Part shown: positions 17,959-27,047 of the stretch, piece by piece
Position numbering within the stretch: the stretch's first letter is position 1
Layout of the letters: each line of letters opens with the position of its first letter
Assembly: GCF_010111755.1 (NCBI RefSeq)
Contig: NC_088958.1
Coordinates: 682,001 to 746,000, forward strand
DNA: 64,000 nucleotides
Direction of reading: 5' to 3'
From: Nakaseomyces glabratus
Taxonomy: Eukaryota; Ascomycota; Saccharomycetes; Saccharomycetales; Saccharomycetaceae
The notes under the pieces: generated by a model
What the model was told of the DNA's origin: nothing
Databases searched by the model: none
The model's input: only the letters and a program-made list of their open reading frames with translations
Translations under genes and position numbers: made by a program

Positions 17959-18034
17959 TATTTACAGTATTTACAGATGTATTTACAAATGCATTTGCAT
18001 ATGTATTTGCATGTGTATTTACCTATATATTTAC
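17959..18034 (+). repeat. Imperfect TGTATTTACA-type tandem repeat with five forkhead-like cores
   Basis: TATTTAC (reverse GTAAATA) occurs at 17959-17965, 17968-17974, 17980-17986, 18016-18022 and 18028-18034. Two TATTTGC variants lie between. The unit is about 9-12 bp, so the array looks like degenerate slippage; the motif also matches the forkhead core RTAAAYA. Confidence 0.6.
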
Positions 18035-18243
18035 AACTGCAATTGTCTGTCTATAGATTTTGTGTGCCAATGTGTTCTTAGGACTTTGATAGCTGTCTGC
18101 AGCACTGATCTCGGCGTGACAGCTAGGTCTGGCATGATTCCATGCATACTTTGTATAATAGTATTACCGGATAATAGCGGGGATAGCTCTGTATATGTTT
18201 AGCTTGTTAGATTGCTCTGCTCTGTATTGCTATGATTCCCACC

Positions 18244-18269
18244 ACACCCACACACACACACACACACAA
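18244..18269. repeat. CA dinucleotide microsatellite
   Basis: This is an ACAC run in the TIM11 upstream region, about 185-200 bp before the ATG. It is a simple repeat. Confidence 0.85.
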
Positions 18270-18449
18270 TACCCCGTACAAAGCGTTCCCTGATCTGATT
18301 GGCCTGTCCTCAATCGTCGCAGCTGAGACTCTCTCATAGCGAAGTTCCTCTTCACAATTGAATTAAAATAGTAGTATAACGTCTTGGAAGGGACGTATAT
18401 ATCTTAGCTTCATCCAACGAGCCCATATTCGCATAGTGAAAGAACCCCA

Positions 18450-18722
18450 ATGTCTACTGTCAATGTATTGAGATACTCCGCGCTTGGCCTAGGTCTGCTG
18501 GTTGGCCTGAAGACCGATTTCTCCCTGAGAGGTGCTGCTGCAAAGAAGTTGGAAGAAGAAGAGTTTAGCAAGAGACAGCAGCTTATAGCCGATGCCAAGG
18601 CCGAGTGGGCCAAGTTGCATCCGCCAAAGACTAAGGCAACTACAAAGGAGATCAACTTTGATGATCCTAACTTAGACTTCGGGGAGTTGATCGTCAACGC
18701 CGTGAATGCACTAGACGCTTGA
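18450..18722 (+). CDS. TIM11: Mitochondrial F1Fo-ATP synthase subunit e (Tim11/Atp21)
   Basis: This 90-residue protein (S. cerevisiae 96) sits in the inner membrane Fo sector and drives dimerisation of ATP synthase and cristae shape. The N-terminus MSTVNVLRYSALGLGL matches S. cerevisiae Tim11 almost exactly. It contains the transmembrane GxxxG motif (G15-xxx-G19) required for dimer formation. A coiled-coil-like charged segment follows (KKLEEEEFSKRQQLIADAKAEW) and then the conserved KLHP. The end DPNLDFGELIVNAVNAL also matches. It is a short but secure gene. Confidence 0.95.
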   Translation: MSTVNVLRYSALGLGLLVGLKTDFSLRGAAAKKLEEEEFSKRQQLIADAKAEWAKLHPPKTKATTKEINFDDPNLDFGELIVNAVNALDA

Positions 18723-19028
18723 GTTTCTACCTCTGAACATCATCAGTGGAAAACTGTATGGCCATGTTTATGTGCATACTCCAACGGCATAGTGATATAT
18801 CCCAATACAATAATTGCCTTTATTCATTATGAAAGCCCCTCCACAACCCATTACATTACATTATTATTCATTTTTATGTATTCTTAACAAACTACACAGA
18901 TTGTAAATAGCCAATTCCGGTAGTTTTAATCAAAACATTCTAAGCAAAAAAAGTTCGCTAACTTCATTATTTTGTATATACATGAGAATATAAAAAAGGA
19001 TTCTTTGAAACCCTACTATTTAATTTGT
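18723..19028. other. Convergent 3' flanks of TIM11 and MRPL35
   Basis: This is 306 bp of AT-rich sequence between two converging stop codons. It should hold both polyadenylation regions. I see no gene or other element. Confidence 0.5.
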
Positions 19029-20099
19029 TTACCTTCTGACTCTGCTGAAGACTCTTCCTGTTGGCATATTGTACATCTCTCTCACTTTAGAGACGTTTAG
19101 ATCCCATTCACTTCTCCATACATGCGCACCAATAGCTTCCATGTTGTTCTTTGACGCAAAGTCTCTGATGTTAAAGTTATCCCTAACAACATCGCCCTTG
19201 GCAATTGGTTCAGTTTGTCTGAAGACCCAGACACTGTACCTTTGAGCTGGGACATTCTTCTCCGGCACAGGTGGCACGTACTCGGCAAGAACGTTCTCAT
19301 CTGTGTATCTTCTAGGATCTACAACGTTGTCGTTATAGTCAATCTTAATATTTACAAGGCCAAATGCTAGCGTAGTCTTGAATGTGTCATTTTCAACATC
19401 TGGCTCATCGGGATTCACAATCAGCACAGAGTATAGTTGCTTGCTTGGGTCAACAAGATCGTATTCTTGGATCTTAACCGCTGGTGGTAAAGATGTCACA
19501 TTCGAAGATAGAAACTCACCCGGTTCAACCCATTTGTTCACACCAGTGGAGTATGGAAATCTGATGTTGACTTCTGCCTTGGGAACAAGTGTAGGCATTG
19601 TGTCCGGAATAACCTGCAAACTTTCCAATCTTTGCATCAATAACATCTGACTATAGGACTCCCAGTGCTTCCTACCCAAGTGTCTATAAACTGGTTGCGT
19701 GTAATCAATGATTCGAGGATCGTTCTCAATCTTCTCGTGGTATTGAAAGTTGTACAATACTTCAGGATTACCGGATTCTGCCTTCGCAATCAACTTTTCA
19801 CGTTCAAGCTCATTCTCCTGTCCTTTAGCTTTCTCATATAGTTTACTGGCATGGTCCTCCAAATACTTGTAACTAACCGCAAATGCTTCGTCGATGTGCT
19901 CGGGGGAATTGTACTTGAGTCTGTTAGATTTTCTGCCAATGGTAACGGGACCGCCTTTAACAGCACTAGAGCCTTCCAATACATTCTTCTTCACCAGCAC
20001 ATTGTTGATACCAAGAGACTTAGACCTGTTACTGAAATCGCTCCACACTCTGGTTCTCTCAGCAGCCTTAACACTGGAGTGAAACCCTCGCCTAAACAT
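19029..20099 (-). CDS. MRPL35: Mitochondrial large ribosomal subunit protein mL38 (Mrpl35)
   Basis: This is a 356-residue mitochondrial ribosomal protein (S. cerevisiae 367) with a PEBP-like fold. The N-terminus [17 protein letters not shown] is a typical arginine-rich matrix presequence. Conserved blocks include [48 protein letters not shown] and the end GRVFSRVRR. The frame is open five codons upstream to a TTG, so I start at the first ATG (20099). The pairing with TIM11 matches S. cerevisiae YDR322W/YDR322C-A. Confidence 0.95.
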   Translation of the reverse strand: MFRRGFHSSVKAAERTRVWSDFSNRSKSLGINNVLVKKNVLEGSSAVKGGPVTIGRKSNRLKYNSPEHIDEAFAVSYKYLEDHASKLYEKAKGQENELEREKLIAKAESGNPEVLYNFQYHEKIENDPRIIDYTQPVYRHLGRKHWESYSQMLLMQRLESLQVIPDTMPTLVPKAEVNIRFPYSTGVNKWVEPGEFLSSNVTSLPPAVKIQEYDLVDPSKQLYSVLIVNPDEPDVENDTFKTTLAFGLVNIKIDYNDNVVDPRRYTDENVLAEYVPPVPEKNVPAQRYSVWVFRQTEPIAKGDVVRDNFNIRDFASKNNMEAIGAHVWRSEWDLNVSKVREMYNMPTGRVFSRVRR

Positions 20100-20426
20100 A
20101 TTCAATATTAACAAGCCACCCTGTTGCTCTTGTTGGAAATACTATGGCTTTCTTTCAACAATAATACTGCGCCAAGATCACTTACACTATCAATTCAGGA
20201 AGCACTATAACTATGCCTTCTTTTCTTATACAGTCTGAGCACGACGAGTTCTTCAAACTAAACCGTTATGGATGATAACAATAGGCCTTGTAGACAGTCG
20301 ATAGTACTTTATAGACTGGACTAAAATACAGTTTCGTATATATGTTTGAATTACAATTGTTATTTTATCTATTCTATCAGATGCTTTTTAAAATATGTTG
20401 TATCATTACATGTTGCTGGGGACAGT
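20100..20426. promoter_or_regulatory. MRPL35 upstream region / ASP1 3' flank
   Basis: This is a 327-bp spacer. I see no recognisable element beyond A/T-rich promoter-like sequence. Confidence 0.4.
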
Positions 20427-21563
20427 CTAGCCACCGTAGACACCGGCAAAGACGTGCCTTATCTCATGCAAGCTGTACTTACCTGCCAGGCAGAGTTGTA
20501 GCAGGATTCTACTCTTCTCTGGGTTCAAGTACCCAGAAGCAATCACGTAGTTATGTGTTCCGTCTGCAGCCTTTGGCAAGTTAGCCACTGGAATCATACC
20601 ATCCATGGATCTCTTTGAGTAGACAATTGGGACCTTTAAAGTGAGTGCCTTCTGGTTCACGTTATCTGGCAAAGAACCGGCACCCATAGTAGCTATCACG
20701 ATACCATCGTATTTATCTGATACAAGGTCAAATAGCTCTGGCTCAAAAGCTTGGTGTGCGTATAGGATGGCAACCTTTGGGAAGTTGAAACCTGTGTATT
20801 TTTCTTCAACATCGTCGAACTTCAACTTGAATTTGTGGCAACCCATTGGCTTCACTGGTGGGTAATAGTAGTGGATCTCGTTGTTGAAGAAATTTCCGAG
20901 ATAACCTTGTCTTACGTTGAATGTGTCCAAACTGTTAGCATTGGTCTTTGTGATGTAGTAACCCGCAGAGATCTGGTCATTCAGGGAAACGAGGACGCTT
21001 CTGCCTCTGGACTTCTTATCCGATGCGATACAGATAGCTTGGTACAAGTTCATGGGACCATCTGCAGAAACACTGGTGGATGGTCTCATAGAGCCAACCA
21101 GCACAATAGGTACGTCGCCAGCATCAATGGTGCTCTCTATAAAAAACGCAGTCTCAGCCAAAGTATCAGTACCATGAGTGATGACAATACCGTCAAAACT
21201 CTGCAGGGAGTCAGAGATACCTTTGTATATCTTGAACAACAGCGCCTCGTCGATATCCTTCGAGTCAACATTACACAGTTGCTCATATTCTAACTCACAG
21301 ATACCTGAAATGTCCGGAATGGCACTCAGCATGTCCTGGATGGTCAAATCAACATGGTAGCCAGCAGTCTGGGAGCTGTCACTACCTTTTGAGGCAATAG
21401 TACCACCTGTACCCAGGATCTTAATACGAGGAAGACTCCTGTGAACTGTACCAAGCGGTGTTTGCGATACTTTTCTGAGGTCTTGAACCGAGCTGCTTAG
21501 CAGAAACTGCGAGTTCTCAACATCGGGACATATAGTAGTAATCTCCACAGAGTCGTTCACCAT
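20427..21563 (-). CDS. ASP1: L-asparaginase, cytosolic type (Asp1)
   Basis: This is a 378-residue type-I/II asparaginase (S. cerevisiae Asp1 381) that hydrolyses asparagine to aspartate and ammonia. The nucleophile-Thr motif GTGGTIAS is at residues 51-58 and the second catalytic block HGTDT at 130-134. [21 protein letters not shown] follows. The N-terminus has no signal peptide, so it is the intracellular Asp1 and not the secreted Asp3 form. The first 19 residues agree with my memory of S. cerevisiae Asp1 except for two positions. Confidence 0.95.
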   Translation of the reverse strand: MVNDSVEITTICPDVENSQFLLSSSVQDLRKVSQTPLGTVHRSLPRIKILGTGGTIASKGSDSSQTAGYHVDLTIQDMLSAIPDISGICELEYEQLCNVDSKDIDEALLFKIYKGISDSLQSFDGIVITHGTDTLAETAFFIESTIDAGDVPIVLVGSMRPSTSVSADGPMNLYQAICIASDKKSRGRSVLVSLNDQISAGYYITKTNANSLDTFNVRQGYLGNFFNNEIHYYYPPVKPMGCHKFKLKFDDVEEKYTGFNFPKVAILYAHQAFEPELFDLVSDKYDGIVIATMGAGSLPDNVNQKALTLKVPIVYSKRSMDGMIPVANLPKAADGTHNYVIASGYLNPEKSRILLQLCLAGKYSLHEIRHVFAGVYGG

Positions 21564-21685
21564 TGTGTGTGTTTTAGTAACCCCCTTTGATTATCAGTAT
21601 TTGGGAGTGGATATGACAAGTAAACAGCCTTGGGTCCCACAAGATAGTCATAACTGAGGACTCATTTGAGCTTTTCAAAGTTTGA

Positions 21686-21695
21686 AGCTCATCGC
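21686..21695 (-). promoter_or_regulatory. PAC-type motif between ASP1 and DAD4
   Basis: The reverse strand reads GCGATGAGCT exactly. It lies 123 bp upstream of ASP1 and 160 bp upstream of DAD4 in their shared divergent promoter. Neither is a ribosome-biogenesis gene. Confidence 0.55.
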
Positions 21696-21854
21696 TTTCT
21701 GCTAAATTTTTCATTGGGAAGAAACCAAAAAACTCGAAGGAAAAGTTATAGAAAACAGTAAACAAAGTAACATTGGGTTGTGAGATAGCATTTGACCATT
21801 GTGAGACTGCCACCTTGAGCCAGCAGATACAGTACTGATATAAGTTGGGAGAAA

Positions 21855-22076
21855 ATGGTTGAGAATCCGTATGAGGAAGTGCAGGTCAATGTGTTGTCGC
21901 GTATTATTGCCAACGTGGAGAAGCTGAACCAGAGTGTTCGCACATTGAACCAGGAGCTAGAGAACGTAAACAAGCGCAACAAGAACCTTGAAGTTATGGG
22001 TCAGATATGTGAGAACTACCACAGGAGCGTGCAATTCAACCTGGAGGCCACCGGGAATAAGAAACCTCCGTTGTGA
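21855..22076 (+). CDS. DAD4: DASH/Dam1 complex subunit Dad4
   Basis: This is a 73-residue protein, about the same as S. cerevisiae Dad4 (72). The ten-subunit DASH ring couples kinetochores to spindle microtubules. The start MVENPYEEVQVNVLSRIIANVEKLN is the family signature, followed by a helical coiled-coil segment ending in EVMGQICENYHRSVQFNLEATG. It is divergent from ASP1 and followed on the same strand by SWA2, as in S. cerevisiae YDR321W-YDR320C-A-YDR320C. Confidence 0.95.
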   Translation: MVENPYEEVQVNVLSRIIANVEKLNQSVRTLNQELENVNKRNKNLEVMGQICENYHRSVQFNLEATGNKKPPL

Positions 22077-22486
22077 AAAGGGGAGAAAGCGCTTCTTCCA
22101 GATCTAGTACCAAAATCACGCCAAATTCAGTCATTTTGAAGTGATTATAATGAAATCTGAAGTGACAAAAGGTGTCCTATGTGGGAAACTTTGTATTAGG
22201 CGTGAAACCAGGCAATAAATTGGACAGAAGTACCGGTATGATCATTGGTCCCACACATGTGATTTTAGACGTGCACTGAGAGGTTTTCGCTCTCAGCACT
22301 GATCCGCAAAGTGAGAATTCCGAGGCTTTCCTTGAATAAGGCAATAACAAACGGACAGGACTGTAGTTTAATGTGCTTAATGGGAAAGTATTATCAGTCT
22401 GTTTCTTAATCTAACAGGTTATTTTAACAGATGGTTCTTAATTCTCAGTAATTACCTGATACTTGTGGCAATACAGTAACTGCGAA
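22077..22486. promoter_or_regulatory. DAD4-SWA2 intergenic region with hairpin
   Basis: This is a 410-bp spacer on one strand. An imperfect hairpin at 22271-22299 pairs GTGC and TGAGAG on the left with CTCTCA and GCAC on the right, with a 2-nt bulge and a 7-nt loop. Otherwise it looks like terminator plus promoter sequence. Confidence 0.4.
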
Positions 22487-24472
22487 ATGTCTGATCCGTT
22501 TGGACACTTGTTGGCATCTTTGAAAGAAGGGAACGTACCGAGTTCGAAACCGGGTTCGAAGGAGAATAGTGTTACCCCTGGTGCATTGACTCCACAGAAG
22601 AAGAAATTGACTCCTTTGCATACGGAATCTATTGTGCATGGAAATGGTAATGTTGTCTCAAACACAAATATACATGATGATCTAGACGATCTATTTGGAT
22701 CCATACCGAAGAAAGAAGATGTAGTACAGGACAATCATACTTCAATTGATGGCCTGGATTTGTTTCAGAGCTCATCACACGTTGTATCTAAGACAGAGCC
22801 CGATAATCAGGAAATCAATCCCTTTGACAATCCTTTCGAAACTGAACACAAATCTGAATCTCCAACTGAGGAAGTTATAGACGAAGTTAGGGATATGGAA
22901 CTTGCGAAGTTGATGTCGTTGGGATTAAATATTGATAAAGCATCAAGCTACTATGAAAGGGGTATAACTTTTGAGGACGTGCTCAGGAAAAGGAAGCAAA
23001 AAGCTAGCAATGGGTATCAGCAACGTTCTAACATTGATAGAAAACAAGGTGGGGGAGAAATTAGAAACATATTTGATACAAGAGGTTCTGGTTCAGAATC
23101 TTTGTTCTCTGGCATCCTGAATAAAGGTAAAGAGCTTGTCAATCAGTTAAGTACCTATACAGAAGAAGAAAATGAAAGAATGAATAAGTTTAAAGGTTAT
23201 GAAGAATACTCAATGAGCGAAACATATCTTGAAAAGGAGAACAGCATGGATCCAGGTGTATTCTCGAGATCTTCTCAAGAAAAAATACCCCAGAGAGCCG
23301 CTAGACCTTCTCATGAAAAGTCAAATAGCTCAAGATCTAAAATTAACAAAAGAATGACAACTGAAGCTCCTCATAAACCTTTCAACGATGATGATCAATC
23401 CTCTTTAATAGAATCTAAAGACTCCTCTCGCGAATCTTCAATGCCTGGTGAAGGAACGCTGTTGGATTTCGACAATGACAATCATGCTTCGTCTCCAGTA
23501 GTGAACACCTCCAATCAGAATACTGTATCTATTACCCAAATTCCTATCTCTCATATTGAGATTTCCGGTTATAATGAGTTCAAGGCTAGAGGTACTGATT
23601 ATTTCAAAAACGGTGATTATGCTAGTGCAGTTGAAGAATATGAAAAGTCATTAAATACACTTCCAATGAAGCATCCTTTGCGGATCATTGCTTACTCTAA
23701 CATAATAGCCTCTCGAATAAAAATTGGACAACATTCTCAATCTGTTGTAGATGCTCAGGAAGCCATGAAACTTTTACCAGAAGAAAAGTCGCTTTGGACA
23801 GCAGCAATTCAAAACAGTGATCCTGTAAGAAGTTATAATGATATATGGCCCAAGATTATATTGAGGCAAGCCGAATCCTATGAAGCAATCGAAAAGTATA
23901 AACTGGCGTTGGATGCTTATCAAACTTTGTTGGAGAAGAATTTGTTTAGTGAGAAAGTCATTGCCGGAAAGAGGAGATGTCAGCATGCATTGGGTCTTGA
24001 TTCAAAGCCGAAGAGTAATCCGCCAAGTAAGTCTGCTACACCTGCTCCAGCACCGAGACGTGCACCAACAGTGAATAGGCAAACGGAAGTTGTTAATAAG
24101 AAATCGGTAAATGCTGAGAAATTAAAGAAGGAGAATGAAAGATTAGCCAAACTAGAGGATCAAAAGGTGGCGCTATATGATAAGGTGGAAGGTATAATTA
24201 ACTCTTGGAAAAATGGCAAACAAGACGACATTAGATATCTGCTCTCAAATTTGCAAGCAGTTATTACATGGACTCAATGGAAACCAGTGCAATCAAGTGA
24301 ACTTGTCTTGCCAAGAAAGGTCAAGATTACTTATATGAAAGCTGTGGCTAAACTACATCCTGATAAATTGCCTTCATCGCTTACTTTGGAGCAACAGATG
24401 ATAGCAGAATCAGTTTTTAGCACCCTTAGTGACTCTTGGGAAAACTTCAAGAAATCTAACGATATCAACTAG
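22487..24472 (+). CDS. SWA2: Auxilin-like J-protein Swa2
   Basis: This is a 661-residue auxilin (S. cerevisiae 668) that recruits Hsp70 to uncoat clathrin vesicles. Two NPF motifs (INPFDNPFE, about 110-118) are followed by a UBA domain at about 131-170. A TPR region with FKARGTDYFKNGDYASAVEEYEKSL lies at about 355-490. The C-terminal J domain carries the HPD tripeptide in KLHPDKLP. The frame is open eight codons upstream to a TTG; the family starts at MSDPF, so I use the ATG at 22487. Confidence 0.95.
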   Translation: MSDPFGHLLASLKEGNVPSSKPGSKENSVTPGALTPQKKKLTPLHTESIVHGNGNVVSNTNIHDDLDDLFGSIPKKEDVVQDNHTSIDGLDLFQSSSHVVSKTEPDNQEINPFDNPFETEHKSESPTEEVIDEVRDMELAKLMSLGLNIDKASSYYERGITFEDVLRKRKQKASNGYQQRSNIDRKQGGGEIRNIFDTRGSGSESLFSGILNKGKELVNQLSTYTEEENERMNKFKGYEEYSMSETYLEKENSMDPGVFSRSSQEKIPQRAARPSHEKSNSSRSKINKRMTTEAPHKPFNDDDQSSLIESKDSSRESSMPGEGTLLDFDNDNHASSPVVNTSNQNTVSITQIPISHIEISGYNEFKARGTDYFKNGDYASAVEEYEKSLNTLPMKHPLRIIAYSNIIASRIKIGQHSQSVVDAQEAMKLLPEEKSLWTAAIQNSDPVRSYNDIWPKIILRQAESYEAIEKYKLALDAYQTLLEKNLFSEKVIAGKRRCQHALGLDSKPKSNPPSKSATPAPAPRRAPTVNRQTEVVNKKSVNAEKLKKENERLAKLEDQKVALYDKVEGIINSWKNGKQDDIRYLLSNLQAVITWTQWKPVQSSELVLPRKVKITYMKAVAKLHPDKLPSSLTLEQQMIAESVFSTLSDSWENFKKSNDIN

Positions 24473-24744
24473 TAGCAAAAACTAATATAATGAAAGTATT
24501 TAATGGAGCTTATACTTTTCTTTGTAATATTTTACTAAAATCTACTGTAACTGACTATTGACCAAATGTTGTCATTGTCATGTTTCTTTCTCGCGTTACC
24601 ACATAACACAGACAAAATCAACATTGATTATGGTTAAGTGCAATGGATTAAAAACTCTACGTGTTCACATTCACTTTCCTCAAGTTATAAACAACCTGGC
24701 ACACTTAAAAAGTGGTACAGTATGTTAGAACAGCCCCTCTGATC

Positions 24745-25527
24745 ATGTTTGTTCCTACACGAAAGCAAGTATCCTTAGCGTATCCAGTCATATTAATATT
24801 GGGATGTTTTCTTTCCGTATTGCTTTCTGAAGAAGCCAAAATTAATCAAAGAGCTAATTATTATCTACTTAACTCAAAGAATGTTTTTAATCAGATACTA
24901 GCTTATAAGGGAAATTGGGTATGGCTTTTTCTGTTTATGGGTGTAGCTGCAGTGCAATACAATCTGCGAACTAAAAGCCAGTCGCTACTGCCCACTGATA
25001 CAAGAGCACTAGTTGTTTCTAATAAGACTAAGTTGCAGATCATAAAAGAGTATTTCTGTAAATACTTTCTAAAGCTGTTCATTTTGGACGTCATATTCCT
25101 TGTAATAGATGGTGTATTTATAATGACAGGCGGGTCCTGTACAGTACCTAACAGATCCATATCAGCTGAACTTTGTAAGTCGCTAGGAGGTAAATGGATA
25201 GGTGGATTTGATATAAGTGGTCATTTTTGTTTTTTGGTCAATATTAGCATGATTCTATGGATGGAATTGATAGCCATCGCAGAACATGTTTGTGGGTATG
25301 ACACTGTGATTTCGTTATCATCATTACAAAAGCATGTCATAACCGTGGCAGTAGTAGTACTGGTGGCATGGATGGGCATGCTGCTGGTTACCGCTACATA
25401 TTACCATACTATTGCGGAGAAGTTAATCGGGTGTGTTTTTGGATACATTTGCCCATTTGTGATGTATGGGTTAATTCCTAACAGCCATGATTTAAACAAA
25501 CTGTTTTATGCAACTATGTCTGATTGA
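24745..25527 (+). CDS. YFT2: FIT2-type ER lipid-droplet protein (Yft2/Scs3 family)
   Basis: This is a 260-residue multi-pass membrane protein; S. cerevisiae Yft2 is 274. FIT2 proteins sit in the ER, act on acyl-CoA and phospholipids and are needed for lipid-droplet budding. Hydrophobic segments are visible at about residues 10-26, 51-65, 110-130, 155-180 and 195-220. A family feature is GHFCFLVNISMILWMELIA, holding the first conserved His, with a second His in TATYYHTIAEKL. The order SWA2-YFT2-MCM21 matches YDR320C-YDR319C-YDR318W, which favours YFT2 over its paralogue SCS3. A GTG-initiated extension upstream is ignored; the ATG at 24745 is used. Confidence 0.85.
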   Translation: MFVPTRKQVSLAYPVILILGCFLSVLLSEEAKINQRANYYLLNSKNVFNQILAYKGNWVWLFLFMGVAAVQYNLRTKSQSLLPTDTRALVVSNKTKLQIIKEYFCKYFLKLFILDVIFLVIDGVFIMTGGSCTVPNRSISAELCKSLGGKWIGGFDISGHFCFLVNISMILWMELIAIAEHVCGYDTVISLSSLQKHVITVAVVVLVAWMGMLLVTATYYHTIAEKLIGCVFGYICPFVMYGLIPNSHDLNKLFYATMSD

Positions 25528-25574
25528 TAAGTGCTCTTTTTTTTCATATATTGTTAAATATTTTATAGAACTAA

Positions 25575-26651
25575 TTAATTTCTCAAGCTTATTAACTTAT
25601 ACTTTAAATCATGAAGTGAACCTTGTAACATCATGGCTAATCTTTCCTTCTCATCATCACTCATTATTTTCGATTTAATAGTACAAGCAATTATTGAGTA
25701 CTGATGGATATGAAATTCAATTTTGGTGGTCCCCTGTAATGTGCATTTGATCACAAGAGATTGTAAATCCATATCCAAGTCATCAATTATCCCATCCTTT
25801 TCTAGTTGTAGGAATAGCTCGGATCTAATAACTATTTCAACTAGCAATAGATAAATACATTTGGCAAAGAGGTAAACATCGTCATAAGTTCTTATCAAGC
25901 CACCAGTAACCTCTGCAAATATCCCTTCTACGTCGATATAGTTGGGTACAGTATATTTGAATAGTTTCCAATCATCAGATTTAGCAGACTTCTTCAGCAA
26001 AATATAATGTGGTTTCTCAAAGCTTTTAGATGATTCATTAAAAATATCAAACCGTATACCAAGCATATCTCGAGTAACAATCATCTTTTCAGTTTTGGAG
26101 TCAAATATCAGATCAGAGGGGTCCACAAGAGGGAAATAACTTATTCCAAAGAGCCTATATATGTTTTCATACTGAATTGGCTCTTTGCTAACTTTACCAG
26201 TAGAGTTTGGGTTCAATTGTTGTATCTTCTGTTTTCTTTTTGATGGTGATATCAGTATGTCAGTATCTATAACATCTCTTACGCTCTCATCAAATAGTCG
26301 ATGCTCCACTAGAGGTTGTGTTTTCAGTACCCATTCATGTTCAGGTAAACTATGTAATTTCTCGTTCACAACTGAGCTTCGAGACTTCTTCTGTGGAGTC
26401 ACAGGGATAATATTAGTGTCGTCAACATCAGTCGCACTTTTATCAATCTCATAACCGAGCAACAAATCTCGTAATCCTGGATTCTTCTCGAATATATCAT
26501 TAAAATCTCCGAATGCTTTATCAAACTTGATAAATTGCTCCGGATGCTTCAACTGTTCCCTTAACTTCTTCGATTTCTCCTGTAGACCATTGATCTCACT
26601 CGTTAGTGCCTCCACATCTTGTAACAGCTCCTCAACAGTAACAGTATCCAT
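25575..26651 (-). CDS. MCM21: COMA kinetochore subunit Mcm21 (CENP-O)
   Basis: This is a 358-residue protein (S. cerevisiae 368). With Ctf19, Okp1 and Ame1 it forms the inner-kinetochore COMA complex that links centromeric chromatin to the outer kinetochore. The first 40 residues are coiled coil (VEELLQDVEALTSEINGLQEKSKKLREQL). The C-terminal two thirds would be the tandem RWD fold, with YRLFGISYFPLVDP, MLGIRFDIFN and HYILLKK recognisable. The gene ends only 47 bp from the convergent YFT2. The promoter has an exact PAC-type motif. Confidence 0.9.
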   Translation of the reverse strand: MDTVTVEELLQDVEALTSEINGLQEKSKKLREQLKHPEQFIKFDKAFGDFNDIFEKNPGLRDLLLGYEIDKSATDVDDTNIIPVTPQKKSRSSVVNEKLHSLPEHEWVLKTQPLVEHRLFDESVRDVIDTDILISPSKRKQKIQQLNPNSTGKVSKEPIQYENIYRLFGISYFPLVDPSDLIFDSKTEKMIVTRDMLGIRFDIFNESSKSFEKPHYILLKKSAKSDDWKLFKYTVPNYIDVEGIFAEVTGGLIRTYDDVYLFAKCIYLLLVEIVIRSELFLQLEKDGIIDDLDMDLQSLVIKCTLQGTTKIEFHIHQYSIIACTIKSKIMSDDEKERLAMMLQGSLHDLKYKLISLRN

Positions 26652-27047
26652 TATTCATGTATATTGATATTTAATAGTATGTGATTGTTGATACAGCATT
26701 CTGTATGACAAACACTTAAATGGAATCATATGTAGTATTACTGCTGTTTATGTTTTGAGTTCTGAAATTTCGCGTAGGAATTGCGCGATGAGCTAGCTCG
26801 GATCAGAAATAGCAATGAGCTAACGTTGAGCAATAATAGTTAAGCGAGCCAGATATAATATGAGGCTAAGTGTAGTATTTAATTTTTTATATGTATCGAG
26901 TTACAATATTAAATGCCTTGCGGGCTAATTCCAAAGTGTAGATTTACCGAACTCTGCAAGCTGCTAGAAACAATACTTTGAATTGGTCAAATTTTGCCAA
27001 TACTCTGTCGATTTAACGTGCTTCATAAGTCTAAAATAATTTACTAA
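26652..27047. promoter_or_regulatory. MCM21 upstream region / HIM1 3' flank
   Basis: This 396-bp spacer contains the exact PAC-type 10-mer at 26785-26794 and a one-mismatch copy GCAATGAGCT at 26812-26821. GAAATTT just before them resembles RRPE. Confidence 0.5.
26785..26794 (+). promoter_or_regulatory. PAC-type motif upstream of MCM21
   Basis: GCGATGAGCT is exact, 134 bp upstream of the MCM21 ATG (gene on the minus strand). A second degenerate copy lies 18 bp further on. Confidence 0.55.

Larger units (their letters stand above)
17756..18449. promoter_or_regulatory. Divergent PRE8-TIM11 promoter region
   Basis: This is 694 bp. It holds a near-PACE Rpn4 site (17885-17893), a CDEI/Cbf1-like ATCACATG near 17911, an imperfect repeat array with five TATTTAC motifs (17959-18034) and a CA microsatellite (about 18244-18269). 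The frames running through the repeat are low-complexity translation of it and not genes. Confidence 0.5.
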
